DNA from: an uncultured Tropicimonas sp.
GTDB taxonomy: Bacteria; Pseudomonadota; Alphaproteobacteria; Rhodobacterales; Rhodobacteraceae
DNA: 64,000 bases
Reading direction: 5' to 3'
Assembly: GCA_947495685.1 (NCBI GenBank)
Contig: CANLZY010000013.1
Coordinates: forward strand, 1-64,000
The notes under the pieces are model-generated. The model had not been told where the DNA came from. It was given only the letters and a program-made list of their open reading frames with translations, and did not search any database. This document shows, in pieces, positions 1 to 8,637 of this stretch; positions within the stretch are counted from its first letter, which is position 1, and every line of letters starts with the position of its first letter. Made by a program: the position numbers and the translations under genes.

Positions 1-35
1 ACTCCCCGCAATGCTCGGACAGTAAAACCAGAACC

Positions 36-80
36 AACCCCGCCGCCAAAAAATACATCCTACTTCTGGCGGCGGGGTTT
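36..80. terminator. GC-rich hairpin, probable terminator
   Basis: A perfect 13-bp inverted repeat (arms 36-48 and 67-79) encloses an 18-nt A/T-rich loop and is followed on the plus strand by TTT. It could end a gene entering from the left edge, or act in both directions. The remaining stretch up to the permease start at 367 holds no convincing gene. Confidence 0.6.
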
Positions 81-366
81 CCCAACCATGCGGGGCGACG
101 ACCAGACACAAAACACAGATCTGGCCGCGTTCCGGGCTGCAAGACCCTTCAGATAACCGGATTTCTGACGCAGGAATTCGCCCCAAGGGGCACTGTTTTC
201 CGAGGCGGCGGGAACCGCGCATTGCGCCCGATGACCATCGCGATAGACTGGGCCCCGACGCCAATGTTTGGCTCGGGATCGGAACGCCTGCGCGACCCGG
301 CCCGGAATCGAAACGGCAGCGCCTGAAAACAGTTTGCGCCCGGGCGCAGAGGGACAGCCAGCACAG

Positions 367-1197
367 ATGACACACACATTCACCAGCGCCGATCTTGTCG
401 GCATTGCCCTCGGGCTTGGGCTTGCCGCCATTGTTGCAGGATTGATTGCGGGGTTTCTGGGCGTCGGAGGCGGTATTGTCCTTGTCCCGGTGCTGTTCTG
501 GCTTTTCACCCTGATCGATTTTCCGCAGGAGTTGTCCATGCACATGGCGGTTGCCACGTCGCTGGCAACGATCATCTTCACCTCGGTGTCCTCTGTTCGG
601 GCCCACCACGGACGAGGGTCGGTCGACCTTTCCCTTGTCCGGTCCTGGGCCATCCCGATCGGGCTTGGCGCCCTGTCGGGCGGGTTGCTTGCCCGTTTGA
701 TCGATCCGGACGGGTTGAAGGTGGTCTTTGGTGTCGTGGCGCTCTGTGTGGCCGTCAACCTCGCCACGCCGAAGTCGCTGGTCGTGTCGGATCATCTGCC
801 AACGTCGAAACCGCTGAACGTGACAATCGCAGGCACCATCGGGCTGGTCTCGTCCCTCATGGGGATTGGCGGCGGGACCCTCGGCGTGCCGACCCTCGTG
901 GCGTTCTCGGTCCCGATCCGGATGGCGGTCGGAACCGCAGCGGCCTTCGGATTGATCATCGCGCTGCCCGCCGTGGCAGGTTTCGTGTTTTCGGGTTGGG
1001 GAATTCCGGGTCGGCCGCCGGCGTCGCTCGGATACGTCAGCCTCCCGGCCGTCGCCATCATCATTCCGTTCACGATCTTTCTGGCACCGATTGGCGCACG
1101 TTTTGCCCACAGCGTCGACGGCAAGTGGGTCAAGCGCGGGTTTGCGGCGTTTCTCGCAGTGACCGCAGTGCGAATGCTCGCTTCTGCCTGGGGCTAG
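367..1197 (+). CDS. TauE/SafE family sulfite/sulfonate-type membrane permease
   Basis: This 276-aa, strongly hydrophobic protein has the internal two-fold symmetry of the TauE/SafE family (formerly DUF81). The glycine-rich signature GFLGVGGGIVLVPVL lies in the first half and a matching GIGGGTLGVPTLVAF in the second. About eight membrane helices are expected. Family members are proposed to export sulfite, sulfonates or related organic anions; the substrate here cannot be read from sequence. I start it at the ATG preceded by GAGGGACAG. A TTG 99 bases upstream would add a polar extension with no membrane character. It precedes the degraded hyp gene remnants and carries no frame damage. Confidence 0.85.
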   Translation: MTHTFTSADLVGIALGLGLAAIVAGLIAGFLGVGGGIVLVPVLFWLFTLIDFPQELSMHMAVATSLATIIFTSVSSVRAHHGRGSVDLSLVRSWAIPIGLGALSGGLLARLIDPDGLKVVFGVVALCVAVNLATPKSLVVSDHLPTSKPLNVTIAGTIGLVSSLMGIGGGTLGVPTLVAFSVPIRMAVGTAAAFGLIIALPAVAGFVFSGWGIPGRPPASLGYVSLPAVAIIIPFTIFLAPIGARFAHSVDGKWVKRGFAAFLAVTAVRMLASAWG

Positions 1198-1334
1198 GTG
1201 GGGCCCTGCCCGTCAGGAAAGGGCTGACATTTTGGCAGGCTGCGAGCCGGGACGGGCGACATCACAGCTGCCGGACATAGCTGCCTGAACGGGCATAGAT
1301 TAGAGAAACGGCAGAACACTCAGTTCTGGTAGGC

Positions 1335-1583
1335 TTGCAGACGTCAAGACCTGGGAGGATCCATCGTTTGTCTGGCGGTTCAGAGCGCCTTCGTAGCATC
1401 GATAGTGTGAAGGCCGTCTGCGAAGCAGTCGGCCTGGTACGGGACGAGAACCTCTTTCTGCTTCAGCACGATGCCCCCGCTCCGGGGGATTGTGTGCTCG
1501 TCGATGTCAGGTATTTCATCAAGAAGGTGGCCGAGGCGGCATGGCCTGCAGCTTGGCCCTCCCGTCGCAAGCCGGTGGCGCCG
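1335..1583 (+). pseudogene. hypC: Degenerate hypC (hydrogenase maturation chaperone) remnant
   Basis: The translation keeps a HypC-like layout: PGRIHRLSG near the start, then SERLRSIDSVKAVCEAVGLV, then DAPAPGDCVLVDVRYFIKKV, matching the family pattern of PGRI, VD-x-G-V and GDYVLVHVGFAIxK. The Met-Cys start needed by HypC to hand the Fe(CN)2CO unit to HypD is gone: the first codons read Leu(TTG)-Gln. The conserved VHVGFA is VDVRYF. The frame stays open and runs into a hypA-like start. I read it as a dead hypC copy. The similarity is judged from memory of the family, not from a search. Confidence 0.6.
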
Positions 1584-1660
1584 ATGCATGAGGTCTCCCT
1601 CTGACGGGCGGTGATCGACCAATTCGACGTCATCGTCGGGAGGCCCATGTGTTGGCGGTG
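1584..1660 (+). pseudogene. hypA: Vestige of hypA (nickel insertion protein) start
   Basis: ATG begins the peptide MHEVSL followed at once by TGA. HypA proteins start MHEMSL, and the His at position 2 binds nickel, so this looks like the first six codons of hypA. The following bases encode no HypA body, although RPMCWRCDG vaguely recalls the zinc-binding CxxC loop. Most of the gene appears to have been deleted. The call rests mainly on position between hypC and hypB remnants and is tentative. Confidence 0.45.
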
Positions 1661-1731
1661 CGACGGGTGAGCGTGCGGGTCGACACGCGCTTCGGGAGGC
1701 GATCGTCCGGCGACTTGCCGGAATACGGTGT

Positions 1732-2269
1732 ATGGCGGTCATCGTCAGGGACCTTCAATTCGATAGCGATACCAATCGCTTGCGGGCTTTTGGTCGAGCA
1801 GGTTTGTACCGGAATTGCGTGTCACCTGAATGCGGCCATGGTCAAGTTGGCCCTGGGCCGGGTGGCTCCCGGCGGGGTGGACATCCGGTGCATCGAGAGC
1901 GTCGGCAACCTTGCCTGTCCGGCTTGTGTCGATCTAGGACAGCATTTCAACATCGCACTGCTGTCGACCCCGAAAGGCGATAACAAACCGTCGAAAAGGC
2001 CGGTGACGTTTCGCGCGGCGGACCTGGTGCTGTTGACCACGCGCGATGAGGCACCGGTGATGTTTGAGTTCGATCGGGGGCAGACGCGCAAGTGGGTCCG
2101 ACACTTGAGGAATACGGCCACGGTTGCGGGCGCGTCGGCGCGAGTGGTTTCAGGGATGGTCGACTGGAGCGACTGGTTGGCCGCTGCCATTGATGCGTTG
2201 CGATCCCGGGTTCGGATCATGACCGCTTGCGGCAGGCATCAACGCTCCATCTCGCAGGCCGGTCTGTGA
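1732..2269 (+). pseudogene. hypB: Frameshifted, N-truncated hypB (nickel-insertion GTPase) remnant
   Basis: Two reading frames together spell the C-terminal two thirds of HypB. One gives VIVRDLQFDSDTNRLRAFG (family: V-x-GD-x-x-T-x-x-D-x-x-R-I-R-A-x-G). After a frameshift near 1790-1805 the other gives QVCTGIACHLNAAMV, then CIESVGNLACPACVDLGQ, then LSTPKGDNKPSKRPVTF, then GMVDWSDWL. These match the HypB order TG-x-x-CHLDA-x-MV, IENVGNLVCPA-x-x-DLGE, EG-x-DKPLKYP and SGEGM-x-x-W-x-x-WL. The P-loop half and the His-rich N-terminus are absent. Metal-site Cys and His are partly kept, but the frame is broken, so no working GTPase can be made. Confidence 0.75.
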
Positions 2270-2289
2270 AGTATCCTGCCAGAAAGGGT

Positions 2290-2745
2290 CGCAATCATCC
2301 CCGGCTCCGATTGCCTCGTCTGCGTTTGCCCCAAGCAGGACACACGGCAGGCGATCAAATGGGCCCTGACCGGACAGACGGGGCGTGTTTTGCGGCGGGG
2401 TTCGAGGCGACGGCAGCGCCGATTGCGGCGATGTCGACATAGGGTGGGCCAGAACACCTGTGTGTCATGGCCTGGGCGTGGCGCTCATGGCCCGCGGTCA
2501 AGATGTTGCTGACCTCTGGCGACGGCGGGGTCGATGCGCTGATTGGGCCCGGACAGGTCTGCAGGGTGACCAACCCCGAAGAATGGGACAAGGCCCCGAC
2601 ACACACGGTGTGCCGACGGCGGTCGCCGGGTTCCATGCCACATCGCCGTTGGCCGCGATCCGTTTCGTGCGGAATCCAGTGCAAACGAGGCAACCACGGC
2701 TGGACAATTGTTACACTTCTGTGGTGACGTCCGGCGGATTTCCGG
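2290..2745 (+). pseudogene. hypD: Multiply frameshifted hypD remnant
   Basis: Fragments in successive frames follow the HypD order. RVAIIPGSDCLVCVCPK resembles the GPGCPVCVTP motif. DGACFAAGFEATAAPIAAMS resembles the VVFFAIGFETTAP-x-TA motif and ends at a stop. KMLLTSGDGGVDALIGPGQV resembles the L-x-x-GD-x-x-IDGFIGPGHVS motif. VPTAVAGFHATSPLAAI resembles VVAGFEPLDILQAI, with NCYTSVV (NQYTRVV) soon after. At least three frame changes are needed to join them. The N-terminal MEVCGGHTH region and the C-terminal 4Fe-4S cysteine region were not found. HypD normally works with HypC to build the Fe(CN)2CO group. Confidence 0.7.
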
Positions 2746-2805
2746 CGGCGCGGCAGCCGTTCGTGACGCGGGCGATTGACAGCGAACCGACGCTATCGTC
2801 ATCCG

Positions 2806-3990
2806 TTCATCACGTGCACCCAGTGCGGGCCGCGCCACACGGTCATAGGCACGATGGGGTAGTACCAGGCCAATACGGTGATGGCCGAATTCCCGATGCG
2901 AGCGGCCTTGCAGGCCGAACATGATGCCCTCAGCGACCGCCGCCGTCACGCTGAACCCATCGCTCGCCCGGACTGCGGCCCCGGAATTTGGTGCCGTGGC
3001 GCTGGTGACGCGGTAGTTCTGGGTGAACTGGCGCTGACGCGGGCTGGGCGGTCCTGATGGCGGGCGGCATCATCGCTCTTCGCGTGTAACCAGCGAGGCG
3101 GCCGCATCCGGGGTCAGGCCGCGCAAGGGATGCCCCGACAAGCCGCTTGCGGAGATCGACCGGCAAACCGATGCGGATGGGTTGGCGAAGATTCAGACCT
3201 TGGGACAGGTCGGTGCCCGTGCTGAAGACGGGTTGCGTGATCCGTCGTGGCCGGTTGCCCTGATCGCGCCCCGCCGGCCCAATGTACTGGCGCCATCGGT
3301 TGCACCCCGGGAGTGCCAAGGTCGGACTGTTCCTGCCGGGCTCTCTGCCGCGCCACCGGCTGCTGGGCCAGCCTGATCTTCCCGTGGTCGCCACCTCGGG
3401 CAACATCAGCGACGAGCGAATATGGGCTGATGTTGCGGGGGCCGACGCCGGGCTCGCCACCGTGGCGGACCTGTTTCTGCACCACGACCGGTCAATTGCC
3501 CGGCCAGCGGACGACCCGGTTCTGCGCCCGATCAGGAGTGGCCGGACGCCGTTGCGGCTGCGCCAAAGGACTGGATCTTGGGCAGCCTGTCGTGGCCCCT
3601 GTCCCGGGCGTAGGCGTTCTGACAGAGATGATCGTGACGTTCGGGTTCGGCCACCGGCGATTGTCTCGCCGCATCTGGAGATGTGAGATATCCCGCGCGT
3701 TGGCACGTCTTGGACGCTCCATCGACAGCTTGCAGAACCTGTGAGGCCCCTCGGCAGGGACGATCGTCTGCGCCCCCCACCTGTGGGTGGCGGCCAAAGA
3801 GTGGGCGTACCAGACTGGCCTCCCGGGGTCGGCGGTCCTGCACCATCACGCCCATGCGTCGATCTTGGTGGGCGAAACTGCCTCAACGACAGGCAACTGG
3901 CCGGTCCGTGCCTGGGGCGGACTCGGCTATGGCGAGGCCGCGCGCCGTAGAGGGGAAGGGCTTGGCGGGCGGTCGGGACGGTGGCGGGTC
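2806..3990 (+). pseudogene. hypF: Broken hypF (carbamoyltransferase) remnant
   Basis: At 2806 the text FITCTQCGPRHTVIGTMG, a TAG stop, then YQANTVMAEFPMRAAL and PIARPDCGP reproduces the HypF zinc-finger region (FINCTNCGPRYTI, PYDRPNTTMA, C-x-DCGP) with several cysteines lost. Then come RKGCPDKPLAEI and PSWPVALIAPRRPNVLAPSVAP. After a frameshift near 3310-3330 come PDLPVVATSGNISDERI and FLHHDRSIARPADDPVLRP, matching the YrdC-like domain. A further frame gives SAVLHHHAHASILVGE and WGGLGYG, the Kae1-like domain HHHAH motif. The acylphosphatase domain and the C-terminus are missing. About 1.2 kb remains, where an intact gene needs about 2.2 kb. Confidence 0.8.
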
Positions 3991-4189
3991 GCGATGTTTC
4001 GACCGCCGAGATGTGCCGGGACAGCCGCATGGACCTTCTCTCCACCTGCGCTCCTCTGGTGCCCCGGATACTCACCCCCCGGCGACTGCCCGCCCAATCG
4101 GCCGCGATGCTTCGATATCCCTTGACCGGGTGGTGGAAGGCGCGGCCAAAAGCGTAGAGAAAGGTTATCTGAACAGCGGACCGGCGCGG

Positions 4190-4644
4190 ATCACGATGGC
4201 GCACGAAAATGTTGGCCGTCTGACCCGAGAGCTGATTGAGGGAACGTTGGTGCGCAACTTGCGAAACCCGACGCTCGACATCTCCACAGATGCGGTCAGG
4301 GCGACGATCACAGGCAACCGATCATCGCCACCGGCGACGGTTTCACCGTTCAACCACTCGAATTTCCCGGCGGCACAACCCGCTCGCCGGCCGTGCAGTG
4401 AACGGTCACCGACCTTGCCGTGGGCGGGGCCGACCCTCTTGCGCTCATGCTCGCCCCCTTTATCAAAGAGGGGATCAAGGTACAGGAACCTGAACGGTTC
4501 ATCACCGATCTGGGCCGGGCGGCAGAGGATACCGGCGTGGCCCGCGTGGACGCCGACCCGGTTGGCCCGCGATGGCGATCGGGCTGGTTGATCCCGGTCA
4601 ACGCCAACGCTTCAGCTTTCGTTACCCTACGCCGGCACCACTGA
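4190..4644 (+). pseudogene. hypE: 3'-deleted hypE remnant
   Basis: ITMAHENVGRLTRELIEGTL with RNPTLDISTDAVRA matches the HypE start (I-x-LAHGGGGRAM-x-x-LI, NP-x-L-x-x-x-xDAA). In a second frame GDGFTVQPLEFPGGT matches TTD-x-FVV-x-PLFFPGGDIG, then an in-frame TAG. It continues as TVTDLAVGGADPLALMLAPFIKEGIKV, the TVNDLAVGGA-x-PL-x-x-S-x-x-FIIEEG segment. After GVARVDADPV only a few codons remain before the P-type ATPase leader. More than half of hypE, including the C-terminal thiocarboxamide-forming Cys, is gone. The FNR-like box of the next gene lies inside this remnant. Confidence 0.75.
4588..4601. promoter_or_regulatory. FNR/FixK-type box upstream of the P-type ATPase gene
   Basis: TTGAT-CCCG-GTCAA matches the TTGAT-N4-ATCAA anaerobox at nine of ten defined positions. 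It sits 59 bases before the ATPase ATG. It is followed by CGCCAACG, and the 13 bases GTCAACGCCAACG recur exactly at 12431-12443. Fnr/FixK family regulators bind such sites under low oxygen; which regulator acts here is inferred only. Confidence 0.65.
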
Positions 4645-4660
4645 ATCAGGAGGCGGGTGC

Positions 4661-7198
4661 ATGCAACGTGGTCTCAATGAGCGTGACGTCGCCGGGCTTC
4701 GCCGGGAGCACGGCTGGAACGAATTGCCGGAGGGCAAGCCGCCGTCCGCGCTGTTCATGCTCGCAAAGCAATTCTCCGACCTGCTCGTGGTGTTGCTGAT
4801 CGTGGCGGCGATCATCTCGCTCGTGGTCGGGGAACTGGCGGATTCCATCGCGATTTTTGCGGTTGTCCTGCTGAATGCCGTTCTCGGTTTCGTCCAGGAA
4901 TGGCGGGCTGAAAACACGATGCAGGCCTTGCGGCGGATGCTGTCACCAGAGGCCCTGGTGGTCCGGGATGGAATCGAACACACAATCCCCGCCCGCGAGA
5001 TCGTACCGGGTGACCTGATCCTGCTGGCCGAAGGAGACAGGATTCCGGCCGATGCCGTTGTCACGCGGGAGGCCGGGTTGATGGTGGACGAAAGCGTCCT
5101 GACCGGCGAATCCGTGCCAGTCTCGCGTGCGTCGGGCGATGACGTTGCGTCGGGCACGACCATTCTGGGCGGCCACGCCGAGGCCAGTGTCACCCGGATC
5201 GGGCAGGAAACACGGTTTGGCCAAATTGCCACGATGACCGCTTCGGTGCGCGACACGCCGACACAATTGCAGCGAGAGATGCACGGGCTGGCCCAGCAAC
5301 TGGGGATGCTGGCCATCGGGGCGGCGGCGGTGATCATGATCGCCGCGTTTTGGGCGGATCGTGGCCCGATGCAGGTGTTCATGCTGGGCCTGTCTCTGGC
5401 GGTGGCGATGGTGCCCGAGGGGTTGCCTGCGGTGGTGACGGTCACGCTGGCGCTCGGCGCTGCGGCAATGGCCAGACAACAGGCGCTGGTGCGGAACCTG
5501 CGCGCGGTGGAGACTCTCGGCGCAGCGAGTGTCATCTGCACCGACAAGACCGGCACGCTGACGGAAAACAAGATGACCGCCAGCGTGATCCGGAGCGCCG
5601 ACGCGGAATACATCGTGACAGGCAGCGGTGGCGACCCTGCGGGGCACGTTGCGGTCAATGGGGAAAAGGTGCGCGCCGCCGCCGATCCAGTGTTGGCCGG
5701 TCTGTGTCAGACCGCGCAGATATGCTCTCATGCCCGCCTGATCCGTACAGACACCGGCTGGAACATGATCGGAGAACCGACCGAAGGCGCTTTGGTGATG
5801 CTGGCGGCCAAGGCATGGGCTGATCCGGTGGAACCCGACAAGATTGTCGCGGAACTGCCGTTCACCAGTGATCGCAAGCGGATGAGCGTTCTGGAACGGC
5901 ATTCCGACGGTTGGACGGTGCACACCAAGGGCGCGCCCGAGCGGATCCTGCAGATCTGCACCCAGGTTCAGACCGCCGACGGCCCTGTGCCGATGCAAGA
6001 CGATCAACGCGCCGCAATCACCACCGCCATCGAACGTATGGCCGAACAAGGCCTTCGCACGATCGCGCTTGCCTCCCGATCGGTCGGGCAGGAACGGATC
6101 GAGGAGGCAGACCTGGCGTTTCTCGGGCTGGTCGGGATGGTGGACCCCCCGCGCGAAGAGGTACGGGACGCCGTCCGCCTGGCAGCCCGGGCCGGGATCC
6201 GCACGATCATGATCACGGGCGATCACCCGGCCACGGCCCGCCACATCGCCGGCCTGCTGGACATTCCGGCCGAACGTGCCCTGACCAGCGCCGACCTTGC
6301 CGGAATGGACGATGATGCCCTGACACAGGCGTTGCGCGGCGATGTCGTCTTTGCCCGCGTTCAACCGGCCGACAAGCTGCGGATCGTCGCCGCGTTGCAG
6401 GCCGGTGGCGCGGTGGTGGCAATGACCGGAGACGGCGTGAACGACGCGCCCGCATTGAAAAAGGCGGATATCGGCCTGTCCATGGGCATCCGTGGCACCG
6501 AGGTGGCCAAGGATGCCTCCGACCTTGTGCTGCTGGACGACAATTACGCGACGATCGTGCGTGCTGTGCGCGAAGGCAGGCGACAGTTCGAGAACATCCG
6601 CAAATTCGTGCGGTACCTGTTGTCCTCCAACACCGGCGAAGTCATCGCGTTGCTGGCCAACTTGCTGATCGGGGGGCCGCTGATCTTTTTGCCGACGCAA
6701 ATTCTCTGGATGAACCTCGTCACCGACGGCGTGACGGCGGTGGCGCTCGGTCTGGAAAAGTCGGAACCGGGCCAGATGCAGGTGCCGCCGCGCGATCGGC
6801 ACAAGCGGCTGCTGGACATGTCGGCGCTGCCGATCATTCTGGCCTTCGGGATGTACACCGGCGGTGCCAGCCTGTGGATATTCTACAGCCTGCTGGATGC
6901 CGGAACCGACCTGGCCCGAACAGCGGCCTTCACCGGGATGGTCCTGTTCGAAAAGGTCAGCGTCTTTGCCTTTCGCTCGCTGCGAGACCCGTGCTGGAAA
7001 ATCGGATGGCTCACGAACCCGGCGCTGTTGCTGGCGTTTGCAGCGATGGTGTTCGCGCAGGTCGCGGCGGTCTATTGGTCCCCACTACAAGTGCTGCTGC
7101 ACACCACCGCGCTCGGCAGGGGCGAGTGGGAAATGATCCTGATCCTCGCCCTGCCGCTCGTCATCGTGCCGGAACTTGTCAAGATGATCCGGCGGTGA
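4661..7198 (+). CDS. P-type (PII, calcium-pump-like) cation-transporting ATPase
   Basis: This complete 845-aa P-type ATPase couples ATP hydrolysis to cation movement across the inner membrane. It shows an actuator-domain TGES ([10 protein letters not shown], about residue 148), the phosphorylation site [12 protein letters not shown] (Asp near 295), an N-domain KGAPE (TKGAPERIL) and the hinge [18 protein letters not shown]. The TM4 motif [11 protein letters not shown] and TM6 segment [13 protein letters not shown] are those of the PII (SERCA/PMR1-like) group, pointing to Ca2+ or a related divalent ion rather than heavy metals. An FNR-like box precedes it, and a GGAGG-rich ribosome site lies just before the ATG. 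Such pumps occur in proteobacterial low-oxygen gene clusters, which fits the neighbourhood. The transported ion is unproven. Confidence 0.9.
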   Translation: MQRGLNERDVAGLRREHGWNELPEGKPPSALFMLAKQFSDLLVVLLIVAAIISLVVGELADSIAIFAVVLLNAVLGFVQEWRAENTMQALRRMLSPEALVVRDGIEHTIPAREIVPGDLILLAEGDRIPADAVVTREAGLMVDESVLTGESVPVSRASGDDVASGTTILGGHAEASVTRIGQETRFGQIATMTASVRDTPTQLQREMHGLAQQLGMLAIGAAAVIMIAAFWADRGPMQVFMLGLSLAVAMVPEGLPAVVTVTLALGAAAMARQQALVRNLRAVETLGAASVICTDKTGTLTENKMTASVIRSADAEYIVTGSGGDPAGHVAVNGEKVRAAADPVLAGLCQTAQICSHARLIRTDTGWNMIGEPTEGALVMLAAKAWADPVEPDKIVAELPFTSDRKRMSVLERHSDGWTVHTKGAPERILQICTQVQTADGPVPMQDDQRAAITTAIERMAEQGLRTIALASRSVGQERIEEADLAFLGLVGMVDPPREEVRDAVRLAARAGIRTIMITGDHPATARHIAGLLDIPAERALTSADLAGMDDDALTQALRGDVVFARVQPADKLRIVAALQAGGAVVAMTGDGVNDAPALKKADIGLSMGIRGTEVAKDASDLVLLDDNYATIVRAVREGRRQFENIRKFVRYLLSSNTGEVIALLANLLIGGPLIFLPTQILWMNLVTDGVTAVALGLEKSEPGQMQVPPRDRHKRLLDMSALPIILAFGMYTGGASLWIFYSLLDAGTDLARTAAFTGMVLFEKVSVFAFRSLRDPCWKIGWLTNPALLLAFAAMVFAQVAAVYWSPLQVLLHTTALGRGEWEMILILALPLVIVPELVKMIRR

Positions 7199-7211
7199 CG
7201 CTCGGGCTGGA

Positions 7212-7460
7212 TCATGCCGCCAAGCGCGTTGCGAGGTAGGCGGCTGCCAGTGCGGGGGTGGCGATCTGGATGTAGTCTGGCTCCGGAATGTCCACGCCGA
7301 ACCGGACGTGCAGCGCGGCAACCAGGTTCAGCACATCCATCGAATCGAGCTCCAGATCGTCCTGTATATGGTCGGTGTCGCTGATGCCTTCCGGGTCCAG
7401 GTCCGGTGCGACCTTCACCAACTCTTCGAGGAATGCGGTGCGGATGTCGTCATGTGTCAT
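7212..7460 (-). CDS. Acyl carrier protein
   Basis: This small acidic 82-aa protein has the phosphopantetheine attachment motif ELDSMDVLNLV, with Ser near position 40 as the modified residue. It is not the fatty-acid-synthase AcpP, because it sits outside a fab cluster. It is the last gene of a four-gene minus-strand operon (ligase, E1, E2, ACP), and its ATG overlaps the E2 stop as ATGA, implying translational coupling. Context suggests it accepts or carries an acyl group made by the ligase or the 2-oxoacid dehydrogenase. A phosphopantetheinyl transferase is not encoded nearby. Identity as a carrier protein is firm; the cargo is inference. Confidence 0.85.
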   Translation of the reverse strand: MTHDDIRTAFLEELVKVAPDLDPEGISDTDHIQDDLELDSMDVLNLVAALHVRFGVDIPEPDYIQIATPALAAAYLATRLAA

Positions 7461-8635
7461 AGGGCCTCCGGTGTTTGCAGCAATGTGTCGATCTCGGCGA
7501 GGAACCTGTTGGCCTGTCGGCCATCGCTGACGCGGTGGTCCGCCGAGAGCGTGAAGGTGATGAGTCTGCGCGGCACGACGGCGCCGTCCACGACCCAGGG
7601 CCTGAGCTTTGGCGCGCCGATTGCCAGCAACGCGACCTGCGGCGGAAAGATGATGCCGGCCATCGCGTCCGCTCCCGACTCTCCGAGGCTGGAGACGGTG
7701 AGCGTTCCGTTCGACATTTCGGAAGACCGCAGGCGCATGGCGCGCGCGCGGGCCACGAGGTCCTTCATCGCCGCCATCAGGTCTGGAAGGGCAAGGGTGT
7801 CGGCCCTGGGGATCGCTGGCGCGATCAGCCCGCCGCCCCGCAGGGCAACCGCAACGCCAAGGTTGACGTCAGGCGCCGGCGTAAACCCGTCCGGGCCATA
7901 GTGCCCGTTCATCTCGCTCACCTTGCCAGCCGCAAGCGCTGCTGCTTTCATGAACAACGCCCCGAGCAGGATGCGCTCCGCCGGGGGTACGGCTGCGTTG
8001 CGCTCAGCGAGCCAATCGGCTGCGGTCTGGATCTCCACGGTCTGAGACAGTTGGAAATGCGGGATCTCGCGTTTGGAGCGCTGCATGGCGCTGGCAATCG
8101 CCTTGCGCATTTCCACCATCGGGCTGGCAGGTGCCTTGGTGGGGGACACAACCGCTCCGGGCCCGCCCGCCGGGACATCACCCAGCACGATCGCGCCGCC
8201 GGGGCCGCTCCCTGCAACGCTGGCAAGGTCAACACCGCGTTCGGCTGCCAGTTTCCGGGCCGCTGGCGACGCAGCGACCCCCGTTGTCAGCGGCGCGGGT
8301 TTTGGCACGTCGGGCGCGGGCGTCGGTGCAACCGCTACCGTCGGTGTTGCGTCGACAGCCGGGATGACAGGCGCCACCGGAGCAGACGGCGGCGCCTCCC
8401 CTTCGGCCAGGATCGTCGCCAGCGGCGCGCCAACCGGCAGCTTGCTGCCAAGGTCCGCGTCCAGCGACTGGACGATCCCGTCCTCGAAGATCTCGATCTC
8501 GATGGCACCCTTCTGGGTCTCGACCACCGCGACGATATCGCCGCGATGCACAGTTTCACCCGGGTTCACCAGCCATTCGACCAGCGTCCCGTCTTCCATG
8601 TCGGCGCCCAGCGAGGGCATCTGGAACACACCCAT
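7457..8635 (-). CDS. Dihydrolipoamide acyltransferase (E2) of a 2-oxoacid dehydrogenase
   Basis: This 392-aa E2 has three parts. The N-terminal lipoyl domain carries the lipoyl Lys in VETQKGAIEIE (Lys42). A Pro/Ala-rich linker leads to a short peripheral-subunit-binding domain (ASPAARKLAAERGVDLASV). The catalytic domain ends in the active-site motif SADHRVSDG (His near 367). It would take the acyl group from the neighbouring fused E1 and transfer it to CoA, giving acetyl-CoA if pyruvate is the substrate. The gene starts two bases after the E1 stop and overlaps the ACP start. No E3 lies in the operon, so E3 must come from elsewhere. Acetoin dehydrogenase E2 is a close alternative. Confidence 0.88.
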   Translation of the reverse strand: MGVFQMPSLGADMEDGTLVEWLVNPGETVHRGDIVAVVETQKGAIEIEIFEDGIVQSLDADLGSKLPVGAPLATILAEGEAPPSAPVAPVIPAVDATPTVAVAPTPAPDVPKPAPLTTGVAASPAARKLAAERGVDLASVAGSGPGGAIVLGDVPAGGPGAVVSPTKAPASPMVEMRKAIASAMQRSKREIPHFQLSQTVEIQTAADWLAERNAAVPPAERILLGALFMKAAALAAGKVSEMNGHYGPDGFTPAPDVNLGVAVALRGGGLIAPAIPRADTLALPDLMAAMKDLVARARAMRLRSSEMSNGTLTVSSLGESGADAMAGIIFPPQVALLAIGAPKLRPWVVDGAVVPRRLITFTLSADHRVSDGRQANRFLAEIDTLLQTPEAL

Positions 8636-8637
8636 GG

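Noticed and set aside
2930-4204. 424-residue minus-strand open frame over the hypF and hypE remnants
   Set aside because: Composition is Arg/Pro/Ser-rich and it lies antisense to recognisable Hyp sequence; high GC keeps it open by chance.
4943-6802. 619-residue minus-strand open frame over the P-type ATPase
   Set aside because: It is antisense to a clearly conserved gene and has the His/Arg-rich composition of a shadow frame.
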